Positions 22,101 through 34,579 of a DNA stretch of 64,000 bases are shown piece after piece; the stretch's first letter is position 1; the number at the start of each line of letters is the position of its first letter. The stretch comes from Astrothelium macrocarpum (lineage: Eukaryota; Ascomycota; Dothideomycetes; Trypetheliales; Trypetheliaceae), in contig JAGEMR010000020.1 in assembly GCA_021030915.1 (NCBI GenBank), positions 1 to 64,000 of the forward strand. Direction: 5' to 3'. Both the position numbers and the translations under genes were made by a program. Below the pieces are notes generated by a model. That model did no database searches, was not told where the DNA came from, and was given only the letters and a program-made list of their open reading frames with translations.

Positions 22101-24687
22101 TTGTGAAGTGTGGTAGCGAGCGATACTTGAATCCAAAAGGAATACGTTTGCCTTCCACCGACTGTTGTCCAACAGCAGCAGTCATCTGAGAAATGTTGAT
22201 CGCAGAGCCTTTAGAACCTGAGCGAGCCATTTGAATGGCATTGTTGAGATCCTTGAGACTGTCTTCAGTCACTTTACCAGCCCTGTTTCGAGCCTCGTTG
22301 AGTGCGTTTGATACTTTGTTCTCAAATGTCTCACGAATACTCATTCCAGGCAAAGCTTCAAGCTTGTTTTCAGTGGCTTGTGCAGTGAGTTTTTCAACTT
22401 CTGCTTTTTGTTCGTTGATGACGGTTTCAATCTGCTCAGTCGTGTCCTTGTCAGGAATGGTGTCGCCAATCCCGACACTGAATCCATTGTGGAGAAGCCA
22501 GAAGCACACAATGCGCTGGGCGGCGTTGAAGAAAGCGACAGCAGCTTCCCATCCCTTTTCGTTGTAGATGCTGTGAATGACACCTTGTGGACCAGCACCA
22601 ACAATCTTCTTATTGAAAAGACCGTACATGAGCTCACCACCTTTCACAAAGAGTCCCTGATCGCTTGGCGGATTATGAGTACTTGCTTTGCGGAAGAGAT
22701 TGAGGCCAGCAGGAAGAGCCATGCTGATGATTTGTTTTCCAGTCCACATTGGCCGTGGGCGAAGGATTGTAGGTGGAGGCACGACGCCGTCCCAATCTGG
22801 GACCCAGAGGAGAGTGTTCATAACCTGTTCCTTGGTTATGAATACATCCTTGCGACAAATCTTGTAGATTCCGCAAAGCGTGTCCTGAATGATACCCATC
22901 AACGGCTTGTTTCCCTGGGGCGACACAATGTTGAGCGGAACCATGCACAGCTGCATCACCTCGGCCCTCGTCTCCTCGCTCTGTGGAACGTGAAGATTCA
23001 TCTCGTCACCGTCAAAGTCGGCGTTGTAAGGCGATGTGACGGAGAGATTGAGGCGGAAAGTCGAATACGGCATCACTTTTACGCGATGTCCCATCATAGA
23101 CTCTTTGTGCAAAGATGGCTGCCGATTGAAGATGATGAAGTCCCCGTCCATGAGGTGACGTTCAACCTTCCAACCATACTGCAGCGTAATCTCTGATGCG
23201 CGTTTGTGATGTCGCAAATCGATTCTCTCACCGGTATCTCGAATGACGTATTTCGCCCCTGGATGCTCGTTTGGTCCATTCCTGACAAGCTCGTGTAACT
23301 TGGAGATATTGTAAGGCGTCACCGTTTCTGGATAGGTCAAGGTTTTGCAAATAGTCCGAGGCACACCAACTTGATCAAGATCAAGATTGGGGTCTCCAGT
23401 GATGACAGTACGTGCAGAAAAGTCGACACGCTTGCCCATCAAGTTACCTCGTAAACGACCCTCTTTTCCTTTTAGACGAGAGCGAATGGATTTGATGGGG
23501 CGGCCAGACTTTTGCATTGCCTGTGGCTGGCCTGCAATGTCATTGTCCATGTAGGTTGCAACGTGATATTGCAAAAGTGTCTCAAACTCTGCGACAATGT
23601 GACCTGGCGAGCCCTCTGCTTTGCATTTCTTGACATTGGCATTTGCGCGAATGATGTCGCTGAGCTTGTAGGTCAAGTCATCTTCGCCGCGCATGCCTTG
23701 ACCAGTTCCATCGACGGAGATACTAGGACGCACTGGAGGAGGTGGAACAGGGAGCACGGTGAGGATCATCCACGTTGGCTTCGCGTAGTCACTGCCAAGA
23801 CCAATCTTTTCCAGATCTTCGCTGGAAATATGGTTGAAAGCCTGTAAGGCCTGTTGAGGCGTGATGTGCTTCTTCTCAATGCGACGTTCCTCGTCTTCCT
23901 CTTCGGATTTGTCGTATTTCCAAGTGCCAAGAAGCTTCAGTCCATCCTTCCTGATGTCAGGTGCAACATTTCCGCATCCACCACGAGTGGCCGAGGGCTT
24001 CAGAGGTTGGTCGGGATTCTCGTCCGCATTGGGGTCGTCCTGAGGGTCTCGTTCGCATTTCTTTTTAGTCTTGCAGAGAGTCCAGATCTTGTCAAAACGA
24101 CGCTTGCGGTCTCTGGTCTTCAGGGCTTCAATGAATGCTGGATTGGTCTTGGAAACAAATCAAGTTAGCAAAATGACACACTATAGATTAGCCCACAGGG
24201 AGCCTATGACTGACTTCATCCATGAGGATCTTGCCACAATGGTGGCAGCAAATTTCAAGAAGTTTCTTGATTTTGCCGATGAAACCTGGAGCGAGTGAAT
24301 TAGTGATTGAGTAGTGAATAGTTCAGCGGTTCACCTGGACTTACCAACATGGAAGACGGGCACAGCGAGTTCAATATGGCCAAAGTGACCTGGGCATTCT
24401 TGCATATTTTCACCGCAGGTGGCGCATGCATAGGAGCGATCGATGGAACCGAGTTTGGGGTCGTTCAAGCCCTTCTCGCGAGGGCGCTGCTTTTGCTCAT
24501 CCTGCAGACAGTTTAGCTTGAGCGCTTTCTGCGACAGACGCAAAAAGAGGCAACAAACCATAGTCTCAGGATATTCAATATGCACGACACTCATGTTCTT
24601 CACCTCCTCTGGCGAGAGGAGGCCAAATTGGATCTCTTGGATGGTCTTCAGCGGAGCGCTGGACTGGGTAAAATTGAAGTTGGACAT
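19138..24687 (-). CDS. RPB1: RNA polymerase II largest subunit
   Basis: Catalytic core of RNA polymerase II. Five exons: 24687-24559, 24501-24345, 24285-24215, 24147-19223, 19153-19138. They sum to 5298 nt and give 1765 aa, the usual size. The N-terminus [21 protein letters not shown] and the zinc-binding [20 protein letters not shown] lie in the first exons. The active-site [10 protein letters not shown] is near residue 490. The bridge/trigger region reads [20 protein letters not shown]. The C-terminal domain (about residue 1545 onward) is a run of degenerate YSPTSP-like heptads. The last 16-nt exon, reached through a 69-nt intron with a TGCTAAT branch site, ends the protein as YSPTSPKE; without splicing the frame would stop at YSPT. 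The antisense frames across this gene are shadows. Confidence 0.97.
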
Positions 24688-25379
24688 CTTGACTGATGCG
24701 TTCGGGGACTCTATCTATGTGCGTAGGTGCGTCGACGCTGCTTCTGCTGATGGAGCGAACTACGTGCAGTGGCGACGCGCAATCCTCCACCTCTCCTCCT
24801 CTGTATAGGCCTCCCTCCTACCTCTCCTTGGCCGCACGGCCGTGTCTATGATCTTAATACGTCTGCCAGTTCTTGTAGTGATGATTTGTAGGAATATTTT
24901 GATGGAAGTCGGCGCGCCTGGTTGCGCTGCAGCCTCGACGGGCTGACGGGTAAGGTAGATGGCGCGGCCTGGGTAAGGCGACCGACTCAACCGACTTCCA
25001 GAGTGGTGATATGGCAGTCGCTGGGACGACTGCGCGTAGAGATCGAAGTGCGGCTTTGTGCGCGACGCTTTTCGACAGCGCCAGGCAAGGGATGGAGACG
25101 TGGTTGAGGATGTGGTGAAAGGGAGCGGTTTGAGGGCTTCTTGTTGCCGCAGACTCGCTTACCAACCGAGTACCTCCGCGCTAGTCCCGAAACGGTCAGA
25201 CCCGCACCTGCACTCGTCGTCACTCCTCAGTGCAGGTGAGTCTTCACAGTCTTGCTCACAATAGCGCATTTATTGAGAGCCTATCCAACCTATTGTGTCA
25301 TGTCTATTGTGACTCGTAGGCTCCTCACAGTCCCTTCATTCGACTGTCGAGGCAGCCATTCCCGTTGTCGCCTACCAAC
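24688..25379. promoter_or_regulatory. Shared divergent promoter region of RPB1 and SWD1
   Basis: About 690 bp separate the start codons of RPB1 (-) and SWD1 (+). Both promoters and 5' leaders must lie here. The stretch is GC-rich and has no long conserved frame; I could not assign a TATA box or specific operator. Confidence 0.5.
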
Positions 25380-27096
25380 ATGAATCAAGAATTACTGGAT
25401 CCATTTATTGTCGCTCAAGAATTGCCTGAGCTTCTTGTTGGGAAATTGAGTCAGTCTTCCGGGCACAGTTCTATCGCATCACGGTTGACTGAGCTGCTAG
25501 GAAGCGGCCATTCTAGTTGCGTTCGTTTTAACCGCAGAGGTGATCTGCTTGCCTCCGGTCGCGTACGTCCCCTCCTCGCCTATCAACACCACCACCGTCA
25601 CAGCCAACTCATTTACCTCTTTGTTAGGCCGATGGCACAGTTATAATATTCGATGTTGAGACCAATGGCATAGCCCGCAAGCTAAGAGGTCACACTCGTC
25701 AAATACAATCCTTGAGGTTTGGTCCGCTCCCCACATGCAGAGGAATCGGAATTAAGTCTTTTAGTTGGTCTGCAAGTGGCCGTTACCTTCTCAGTGCTTC
25801 TCAGGACTGGAAGTGCGTGTTATGGGATCTTCAAGATGGTTCTCGCCTCCGGACTGTAAAGTTTGAGGCTCCCGTCTTCATTGCCGAACTTCACCCACAT
25901 AACCAGTACGCTCTCTGCCGCCCCTCTGCTAATCCGTCTTCTGACTGTGCTACTAGTTTTGTATTTGTCGCCGCGCTTTTTGAAGACCAACCAGCCCTCG
26001 TGGATATCTCGACCGAAATCCCTAAGAAACGGTCCCTCTCCTCAGCACCCCATCGAACTCAAATAGAACGCGAAAATGTCTCCGAAAAGCAAGCTGCTCA
26101 AGATGCAAAGCAGCAAACTACTGTCGCTGCATTCACGGCTACCGGCAATTACATACTTACTGGCACACGATTTGGATGGATCAACATGATCGACACGAAT
26201 ACCTGCGAGACGCTTTACTCCACCAGGCTTTCTACCAAGATCATTCTGTTTATCCGTTCCGCAGCTTCAGGCGAACACTTTGTTGTCAATGCGAGCGATG
26301 GCATTGTTCGGACATTGAGGCTACCCGATTTTGATCACCACACTATTGACATTGAGCACTTCTCGCTCGAAGTCGAGCACAAGTTTCAGGATGTCGTTAA
26401 TCGTCATACCTGGAGTCATGTCGCATTTAGTCCGACTGGAGAATACGTTGCTGCATCAACATACGGTAGTCACGACATCTATATTTGGGAAAGGAAGCAG
26501 GGAAGTCTTGTCAAGATCCTTGCTTTAGAGGATGACAAGGAGGAAGTGGGTGCAGTGGAGGTGAGCCATAATTGACTTTTATCATCCTGGGGAGTCAGGG
26601 CTAACAGTGATTATAGTGGCATCCCGACAGACCATTCATCGTTGCATGCGGAGCAAGCGAAGGTGAAATATACCTCTGGTCAATCCAAACACCCCAAAAA
26701 TGGTCTGCACTTGCACCAGATTTTGCAGAAATTGAAGAAAATGTCGAATATGTCGAGCCAGAAGACGAGTTTGACATTCAGCCTATCGAAGAACTCCACA
26801 AGAGGAGGTTAGATCTTGAGGACGAACCAGTCGACGTTCTGACCATCGAGCCTTCGAAAACAGGCATAAGTGACACCCAGTTTCGCATGCCGCTGCTTTT
26901 GGACGTGGGGGATAGCGACTCGGAGGATGACATTGTCGCTATTGGTGCCGGTCAATTCCGCCGTCGTACACCGGGTCAGGGTAAGGACTGGGCAGGAGAG
27001 GAAAGCGCGGGAAGTGGTGAAGAGCAGGCAGGTCGAAGGGCGGCGACGAATGGAACAACAAAATCACAGACATCGAAACGAAGGAGAGGAGAATAA
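25380..27096 (+). CDS. SWD1: COMPASS complex WD40 subunit (Swd1/RbBP5)
   Basis: Subunit of the Set1/COMPASS histone H3-K4 methyltransferase in the nucleus. Five exons: 25380-25562, 25628-25716, 25765-25905, 25957-26560, 26617-27096. They sum to 1497 nt and give 498 aa. I chose the ATG in CCAACATGAATC. The start MNQELLDPFIVAQELPELL is typical of the family. WD40 blades are visible as GHSSCVRFNRRGDLLASGR, ADGTVIIFDVET, SLSWSASGRYLLSASQDW, HTWSHVAFSPTGEYVAAS and VWHPDRPFIVACGASEGEI, with conserved WD-type dipeptides. The C-terminal third is acidic then basic and probably disordered. RPB1 lies head to head. Confidence 0.93.
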
Positions 27097-27579
27097 AGAG
27101 GACTTTTTGTGGCTTGGAATATTGTTGCGTGTTTCCGACTTGCGTGTAGTTGATAACATCTCTTGTGGTCAACGATCCTCCTTACCGAAAACGCTTGTAT
27201 TCTTAACCTGACTTGTTGAGTAGCGTAGAGACCGCTACTTTGACGCGAGTAATACAAGGTTTTGCATAGAAGCCTTCATCTGAATTGTGTCTGATCAGCC
27301 ATACATCTCGCCCAAAAATCTTTTCTATCAAAAGTCATTGCATGTATGTGCATAATTAAAGCCAATAGACTAACGAAACCCAAGCTCCTTATCTTACAAC
27401 TCCTCGATTAGGATTTCCCCATTATCATAGCCGCGTGGTCTCATCCATGCCATTTGAGATGAAAGAACGCCCCCATGTCCCATCACACATCGAAACGCCT
27501 GATCGAAGAATGAGCGTACGCTAGCACAGCCTTGTAGTACGTCACTGTTGAAAACTTCGCAAATTCCCAAACCGTGTCA
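27097..27579. other. Convergent 3' region, no gene seen
   Basis: Lies between the stop of SWD1 (+) and the stop of the PTH11-like gene (-). It should hold both 3' ends. No conserved frame or RNA gene was recognised. Confidence 0.45.
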
Positions 27580-29216
27580 CTATCGTTCAGGACTGCTCGC
27601 GTACGCAGTGCTACCGCTCATAGTTTCATGCAATGGCCATCCGCTCCCCGACCCATCCGTAGCTGACAGTAGGAATGTCTTCCCACTATCCTTACTATTC
27701 TCACTTGGCGTAGGCTTCAGACCCTTCTCAGTATGCGACACATCATTGTAATCCGGATTATTATAGTCCTTTTTCTCCGATGCACCAAACGCACGGCCCA
27801 CCTTCCTCCAGATCCGTCCCGCAGCCGATATCTTCACCGGCTTATCCCGTTCCGAAATATCACGCGGCTTCTGAGGTGGAGCATTTGGTGGCGGTGAGAT
27901 TTCGTCTGGCGTTGATTTGCGGTACCAGAAGATGTCACGAAGCGTCAACCGCTTGCGGAACGCTGCAAAGTCCTGGTCTGGAAGGTTGCGGCCTTTGACG
28001 GGGAGGAGAGTGCCGTGTCGCCAGTAGTAGACAATTGCCTGGCGGATCACGGGGCAGCAGGCGAAGAATGTTCCCATGTTGATTTCGACTACTGAGAGGA
28101 TCCCTGGAACGGTCTCCAGGTCTGCAAATAGCGTGAGCTTCAACGTCGTCCGTTCAGAGGCATATTCTGTGGAGAAAACAACGGAACGATATGATCGGGG
28201 GACTCACAAGTAATATCAGGGCCATAAGTCTTGGAATTAGTCGTGGCGGCTCGACCAATGCTTAGTGCTGCAGTGACAAGGCCGAGCAAGAAAATGGCGT
28301 CAAGAACTAGCTTCGTCTTTCGTTTTATGCTCACGCCCCAAAGTAAGAATGCAGGGATTAAAGCAGTGGTAACATCGATGATACAAGCGAGTACTGGATC
28401 ACGTATCAGTTTTCATGTTTAGTGATTTGTCTTAGTGTGATGCCGAGCTAGAATTCTTGAACATGAGAACAAAGTAACTTACTCCCATTGACTTGTTGTG
28501 AAGCCAAAAGCAGGACCTCAGATTTGCAGTGGGACCCTGGGACATCTGTGTAATCGGCACGAAATGGTACACACTCAATGCCGTAACCTTCAAGCATTTG
28601 TTAGCATTCCAGGTCCCAGGATAGTGATGAGTATTAAATGGACGCTCGAATGATTATTGACAGAACTGAGTTGGAAAAATTGCACTTACAGACACAGGCT
28701 ATGAGGGTAATTGCGAAGTTGAGGAAGAATGCAACATAAATTACACGGCGAGCCCAAACTTTGGTACATGGCAAGAGGCGTAACGTAAATAGCATCACCG
28801 AGCATCGGATAAACCAGTATGTTAGAAATGCTCGGATCCATGCGGTATAGGTGCTACTATTCATCAACCGTTGGAAACTTTATAGGACAATTCACCTTAC
28901 TGTTTTTTGATATACTCGATACTTTGAGGCGATAGATCGACCGCATGATGGCCGAGACCCGCGCAGATGCTGAGTATGTCCACGGTCTCTCCAGCAATAT
29001 TGGATATCTTCTCCGACTCAGTAATAGGGAAAGGAATGTGTACTGATTGAATCCTCTTACGAAGGCGGGAATGATGGCGACGTCGTCAGAACCGAAGGAT
29101 CTAGTGAGAAACCATCGAGTGTAGAGTCGTAACAAAACGCCAAAGAATCCTAGGGTGAAGCATGCTAGATTGATCCCGAGATACCATGCACCTCGATCGG
29201 GATCTATGTTCGCCAT
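27580..29216 (-). CDS. PTH11-like seven-helix membrane protein (fungal rhodopsin domain)
   Basis: Predicted plasma-membrane protein of 413 aa. Six exons by my model: 29216-29061, 28986-28901, 28856-28690, 28587-28483, 28393-28208, 28121-27580 (1242 nt). The start of exon 2 is the least certain join. Hydrophobic segments include YLGINLACFTLGFFGVLLRL, FLTYWFIRCSVMLFTLRLL, VIYVAFFLNFAITLIACV, ACIIDVTTALIPAFLLWGV, LVLDAIFLLGLVTAALSIG and VVEINMGTFFACCPVIRQ. Family landmarks are SDDVAII after helix 2 and CxP(F)RADY in the loop. The C-terminal tail of about 130 aa is polar and probably cytoplasmic. The family includes PTH11-type receptors, but most members have no known ligand. It has a paralogue-type gene at 36893. 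Confidence 0.85.
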
Positions 29217-29471
29217 AGCGCTTTCAATTGCTACCTTCCTGATGGTACGCAAGAGATTGAGAAGATGCTGATAGCCAAGAAATGCTCACAACATGATGAA
29301 AGAGATAATATAGAGAAATGATACAGTACATAACTACAAACCAACATTGAAGCTTAGCTCTGGCCCCCATTATGCCATGGGTATTGCGAGGAGTGGGGAT
29401 CATTGATCGAGATCTTACACTGCAAGAGCGTATATCCCCTGATCTTCAGTGCTAGCTCAAAGCCTCAGAGT

Positions 29472-30972
29472 CAGGCATCCTAGCAAAATAGGTGGGACCA
29501 CACAGCCCGCGTTCCCCCATCAACCCCACCAAATTTGCTAGTAAACAGTGGATATTCTGGGCCATTTCATCACAATATATTGAAATTGAAACAATTTTAT
29601 TAATTAATTAGCTTTTCATTTTATTAAAATTTGGTGAAGAGATTTTGATTATTCAAATATACGTGCATGCGATTCTGCATGATCAACACGTGTTTGTTGA
29701 TTTCATTCTGAATCAATTGATCTCATTCATAATGAATAATTCTGATAAATTATTTCTATATGAAAGAATCACGATGATTTACACGAATTCGTTATTTAAT
29801 GATCCTTCAAATGATTTCAATAATACTAAAATCAGAATTATAAAAATAATTTATATATGATTTAATATCATATTTTTATTTGAAATTCATAATAAAATTA
29901 TATTTAAAATGATTATTATGAATGTTATCTTCATTTTTTTCAAATATAATATATTTTCGAAAATATTCAGATAGAATAGTCTGATATTTGCGTAGAATAG
30001 ATAAATAGATATTTTCCAAAATTTCTATATATTATTTTTATATAAAATTATCAGTTTTTTTTTGATTTCAATACAAATATAATTCAATTTTAAAATTTCA
30101 ATTAATAATAATCTAATAATATAATATGATATTATTTTTTTGAAATTTGAATTATATATAATCAGATTTATAATATTTCTAATATTATTGAATGATCTAA
30201 TAATGATTCTTCTGGCCAATAATAAAATGAATCTCATTAAAAAAATGTATCAATTTTTAATTTTTATTTATTCAATTAAAATGATTTCTAATGAAATCGA
30301 TTCATTTTTTTTTTTGATTTTGATTTGATATATCGATTCTAATATATTTTATAATAATAATAATTTTATTCAATAAACCGCTTTTATAATATATAAATTA
30401 TATAAGAAAAATTCAATTAAAGATATATATTTGGAAATATTAAAACGCGATATTCAAAATTGAATATAATCCAATAAAGAATAATTATGAATAAAATATG
30501 ATTAAAAATTCGATATCATTCTAATTTTATAATTGAATTTATATATTTAAAAATGATATTTTTAAAATGACGATAAATAATAATATGAGAATAATTGAAT
30601 ATTCAAAATATTTCATATTTGAATTGATGATGAAATGATGAATAATTATTTTTAATTTCAAATATTTATTTTAAAATAATTCGATAAAATATACGAACGA
30701 TTTTATCTGACTGACAAAATAACAATTCATAATCAAATATTAATATATGATATGAATTAATATAATCATCAAAATTGCAGTTCATCATTATGATTGAATG
30801 AGATAAAATTAAATAAAATTAAACGAAATCAAACGAAATCAAATGAACGAAATATGTGGACAAAATATGTGGATGAAATTACCCAGCATCTCCCACTGTT
30901 TATTAGCAAATTTGGTGGGGTTGATGGGGGAACGCGGGTTGTGTGGTCCCACCTATTTTGCTAGGATGCCTG
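29472..30972. mobile_element. AT-rich DNA transposon with ~100-bp terminal inverted repeats (1501 bp)
   Basis: The first and last ~100 bp are inverted copies of each other, starting CAGGCATCCTAGCAAAATAG on both sides, with only a few differences. They retain normal GC content. The interior (about 29575-30870) is extremely AT-rich and has no usable frame, as expected of RIP. The four bases GAGT lie directly outside both ends (29468-29471 and 30973-30976), a possible target duplication. I cannot name the superfamily: the long TIR suggests a Mutator-like element, but the 4-bp flank does not. Confidence 0.85.
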
Positions 30973-31274
30973 GAGTCTCAGCCATGCTTATAGAAGAAGT
31001 TCGCTCAATGCAAAGGAATACTTCTTCACGCTCTCTCTCTGTCTACTCTCGCGAACTGGCTGTTGTGCGAAATGCTGCGATTCCAACCATTCCATCAGAT
31101 GAACGAATGTCTTAACAGCACATTCGACACCTTTCTATACTTGCGACCGGCTGCTGATGATTCAATGTTCGATTGCTATTGTGGTACCAAGTGAGATGCG
31201 AAAAGAGCCGCATTCTCCACCATTTGTCAGGAAAGAGTTCAGGCTGACCATTTTCAGCTAAAGCCCCAAGGCTG
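30973..31274. other. Spacer between two mobile elements, no gene seen
   Basis: About 300 bp between the AT-rich TIR element and a MITE. A short frame crosses the element boundary but has no domain. Confidence 0.4.
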
Positions 31275-31512
31275 CACCAGTGGATGCAATAAGAAATGTC
31301 ACCCGCTAAAGGTATCATTCGCCGTAGACTTCGTCGGGAGGACCCCATATCATTCTTGACAATTACAAACTGTGAACAATTCATCAATAATTTACTAAGA
31401 AAAAAATTCTAAGATGACTTCGTCTATTCCTTTTGGGGGCCTCCCGACGAGGTCTGCGGTGAATGATATCTTTCGCAGTCGCGGGTGACATTTCTTGTTG
31501 CACCCACTGGTG
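31275..31512. mobile_element. MITE family A, copy 1 (238 bp, 4-bp target duplication GCTG)
   Basis: The termini are inverted repeats longer than 70 bp: the left begins CACCAGTGGATGCAATAAG and the right, read inward, begins CACCAGTGGGTGCAACAAG. Both continue with AAATGTCACCCGC. The tetramer GCTG lies immediately outside each end (31271-31274, 31513-31516). There is no coding capacity. A second copy lies at 57080. Confidence 0.9.
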
Positions 31513-32715
31513 GCTGGACTGTTTCGTCATAGATACAGAGAAAACGGTGTTTGATTCCACGGCAGGTGACAGCCATCGTCGATGGCTGATATTAAAAGCA
31601 TTTTGAACCCGGCGTGGCTTGCTTGCCTCGAGTCATTCATCTGGTTCGAGTCGGGCCTAGCGTTGGCCAGTCGTTTCCCGTTCATCCTACGCTAGAAAGA
31701 CGTGGAGTCGGTGGCTTCTTTAAAGTGATACTAAAAAGGGGGAGTGAAGTTGAAGGGGATGGAGAAATGGAAGGACGAGCGGAGAATTTCCCACGGGAAT
31801 CTAGAAAGTCGAGCCACAGAGCAAGTTGTCAAAAATCCTTGTCAAAGGCTAGAAATATCCTTAATTGTTTGTCAGCATTGCTACCCCTGAGTGCGCCTAA
31901 CTCGTGAAAGTCAATCCGCGCAATCATGACTTGAATTGGCCAGCATTGGTAATTTGACTGCTGAGATCAGAATATGGAAAACAGACTCATCGATTTCACG
32001 TTTCGCATGGCTGAGAGCCTGAGATACGACTAAGCGTGATGACTGAGTTGACCTCATACATTAGCGTTATTTTGTTGGGGGCCAAATTCTCCGATGTTGC
32101 TGATTTCTCGATGCTCTGCATGCCCTGCCGCAAACTACACAGAGGATTGCTCTTCAGGGCCGTCTTCTAGCACCCTTTTCGAGGCTATGCCCTACTGCCT
32201 ACCTTATCTGCCTTGAGCCATGACGCTCCTGGTGACATCATTCGTTTTTGGTTCCAGGGTGGCTGAACTGTTGTATCTGCTCTCGAACGAGCTCGTGTAT
32301 TTCTGGAGACAGGTCGTCTTTCAATAGACTGGCGACGGTGTAACTAATGGGGAGATGTTACGAATAACCTCGTGATTACCTAGATGAGGAAAGATGGCAT
32401 TGTGGAGATTTGCGGAAGCGGAAGGCTTTCCGAAGTATTCTCGACTTGAATTTTGTGCTCTCTCTTTTCCCCTACCTCCCAGCCAGGCGAAAAACCAGCA
32501 CCACCAGCATTACGTGTATTAATAATCATGCAAGTTTTGCAGCCTGTTTGCCGTACATCACAGCTGTGCCACCAGGTACATGAAGCTCTTGCAGCTCTGA
32601 TGGAGCCGGCACACTGTGTATCGTCGTTAGATGATACATAAGATCAGGTTCAACCAAAGCATGTGCTTCTTGCCATGTGATTTCTTGACCTTATCCATAG
32701 CGCGGTGCATCCTCA
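31513..32715. other. Upstream region of the MFS gene, no gene seen
   Basis: About 1.2 kb with only short unrelated frames. It should include the promoter of the transporter gene starting at 32716. I recognised no RNA gene and no repeat. Confidence 0.4.
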
Positions 32716-34579
32716 ATGTCTCGAGTAGCTAACGCTGCTACAACCTCGGCCACCAAGATTTCAGCAAAGAATGAATGCAATGACGGAGTCGCTGAGAAGA
32801 GAGAAGGGTTGGTCAACACCAATCAGCGAGACGAAACCCGCAATGCAGATATCGAAGTGCAGTCAGCCCCAAAAATCCAGCCACGACCATCTGAATTTCC
32901 CAACCTTGCTGCTGAAATAGTTTGCATATTGATATGCTCGATCGGCCAATTCTTTTTCGCATTCTTCCTTGGCAATGTCGAGATCAATCAGCTGGTCCTC
33001 GTGAATAATTTCCAAATCCCTGATTCGAGTACGCCTTGGTTGATCGGAAGCTATTTACTTGCCAATGGAGTCTCAGTCAGTGTTTGCGGTTCTCTTATGG
33101 ATCTGGTCCCACCGAGACTCTTCCTCATTGGCGCCTTTGCCTGGATGTCCATGTGGACCTTTATAGGAGCTTTGACCGTTTCAACTTCATTGCACTCACG
33201 ATGGGCCATGTTTCTTGTCGTTCGTGTGATGCAAGGCCTTTCTTTGGGAGCTCTTGTATCAGGAGCAATAAGTATCTTAGGTAGATTATATACACCTGGG
33301 CTGCGGAAAACGCGAGCGTTCTCTTTGATGGCATGTTTCCCACCTATCGGATTTGCGCTTGGTGCAATACAAGGTGGAGCTCTGCAGAATCATCAAGGAT
33401 GGGTATTCGGGACGACTGGTAAGTAACCAACATTGATATACTCTGAAATGGAAATCTGAAGTGATTGTACTTACACCGCAGCATAGCGATCATCAGTGGT
33501 ACCTGTACGTTAGCCGCCTTCTTCACGATTCCTGCGCTTCGCCCAGCGATGGTAATTATAGATGGGAACTCAAGAGAAGCCTCTATTCAAGACTTTGACT
33601 TCTTTGGAGCTGTCTTCCTTGTCCTCGCTAATACCATGATAATCTTTGGTATTATACAAGGTTCCTCGGCTCATTGGACATCCTATACATATTCACTTGT
33701 AATTGTTGGATGTCTGTTTTTAGGTTTTCTTTATTTCTGGGAAAAACGTGCCTCGCATCCGTTAATACCACCACAACTATGGAGCACAAGGGGCTTTACA
33801 CCTCTCATAATCTCGTTTGGTCTATCATTCGGGCCCTGGCGTAAGCAGACCACACCGATGTATCTCATAACAAAAGTTGAGCAAATCCAAATGCTAATCT
33901 TTGAATCTGATTAGTTGGAGCTTGGCAACCTTTTGCTGTGCAGTATTTCTTATTTATTCAACACAAATCACCATTACATGCGGCTCTTTACTTCTTACCA
34001 AATGCCATTGTCGGTGTTTTTGCAGTCTACGTAGTTCAGTATACACTACATCGCTACTCCAGTCAATGGATATTCGTCGCCAGCATGCTAGCAAACTCTT
34101 TGGGACCTGCCCTCTTTCTTCCAGTGACGGTAAAAACAAGGTAAGTCAAGCGAACGTGTTTGGAACAACCAAGCTAATTCACATTTACTAGTTACTGGGC
34201 CTTAGCTTTTCCCGGGATTGCCCTTGGTACTTTTGGTCCAGACATGTCCTTCGTCGCAGCTAGCATCTTTATTACCAGCAGCGTACCCAAGAGCTATCAA
34301 GGTGCTGCCGGTAGCTTGCTCATCACGGTTGAAAATTTAAGCTCCGCTATATTTTCCGCTGTGGCAGGCGCGATTGGCACAGCGGTTAATGGCGCGAATA
34401 GAAATCCTAGCATTAGCGAAAGCTACGGGGAGGGACCTGCCGCTGGGTTAAAGGGCCTGAAGGCTTGTTGGTGGATCGCTATGTCGGTACCGGTGTTTGC
34501 AGCTTTTCTTACAGCGACGACTGTGAGAATCAACAAGGCCGAAGAGAGCGATCACGTGGCTGAAGATCATCGTGCTTGA
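32716..34579 (+). CDS. Major facilitator superfamily transporter (multidrug/efflux type)
   Basis: Predicted proton-coupled exporter of 556 aa in the plasma membrane. Four exons: 32716-33418, 33487-33840, 33915-34140, 34192-34579 (1671 nt). Splicing joins GWVFGTT to AIISGTCTLAAFFTIPALRP, SFGPW to LGAWQPFAVQYF, and PVTVKT to SYWALAFPGIALG. The N-terminal ~75 residues are hydrophilic and cytoplasmic. Many hydrophobic segments follow, beginning with IVCILICSIGQFFFAFFLGN. PWLIGSYLLANGVSVSVCGSLMDL and VVRVMQGLSLGALVSG are typical of drug:H+ antiporters. The substrate cannot be read from sequence. No biosynthetic cluster surrounds it, so a general detoxification role is likely. Confidence 0.9.

Noticed and set aside
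22378..23196. 272-codon plus-strand frame
   Set aside because: It lies antisense within the RPB1 coding exon and has no similarity of its own.
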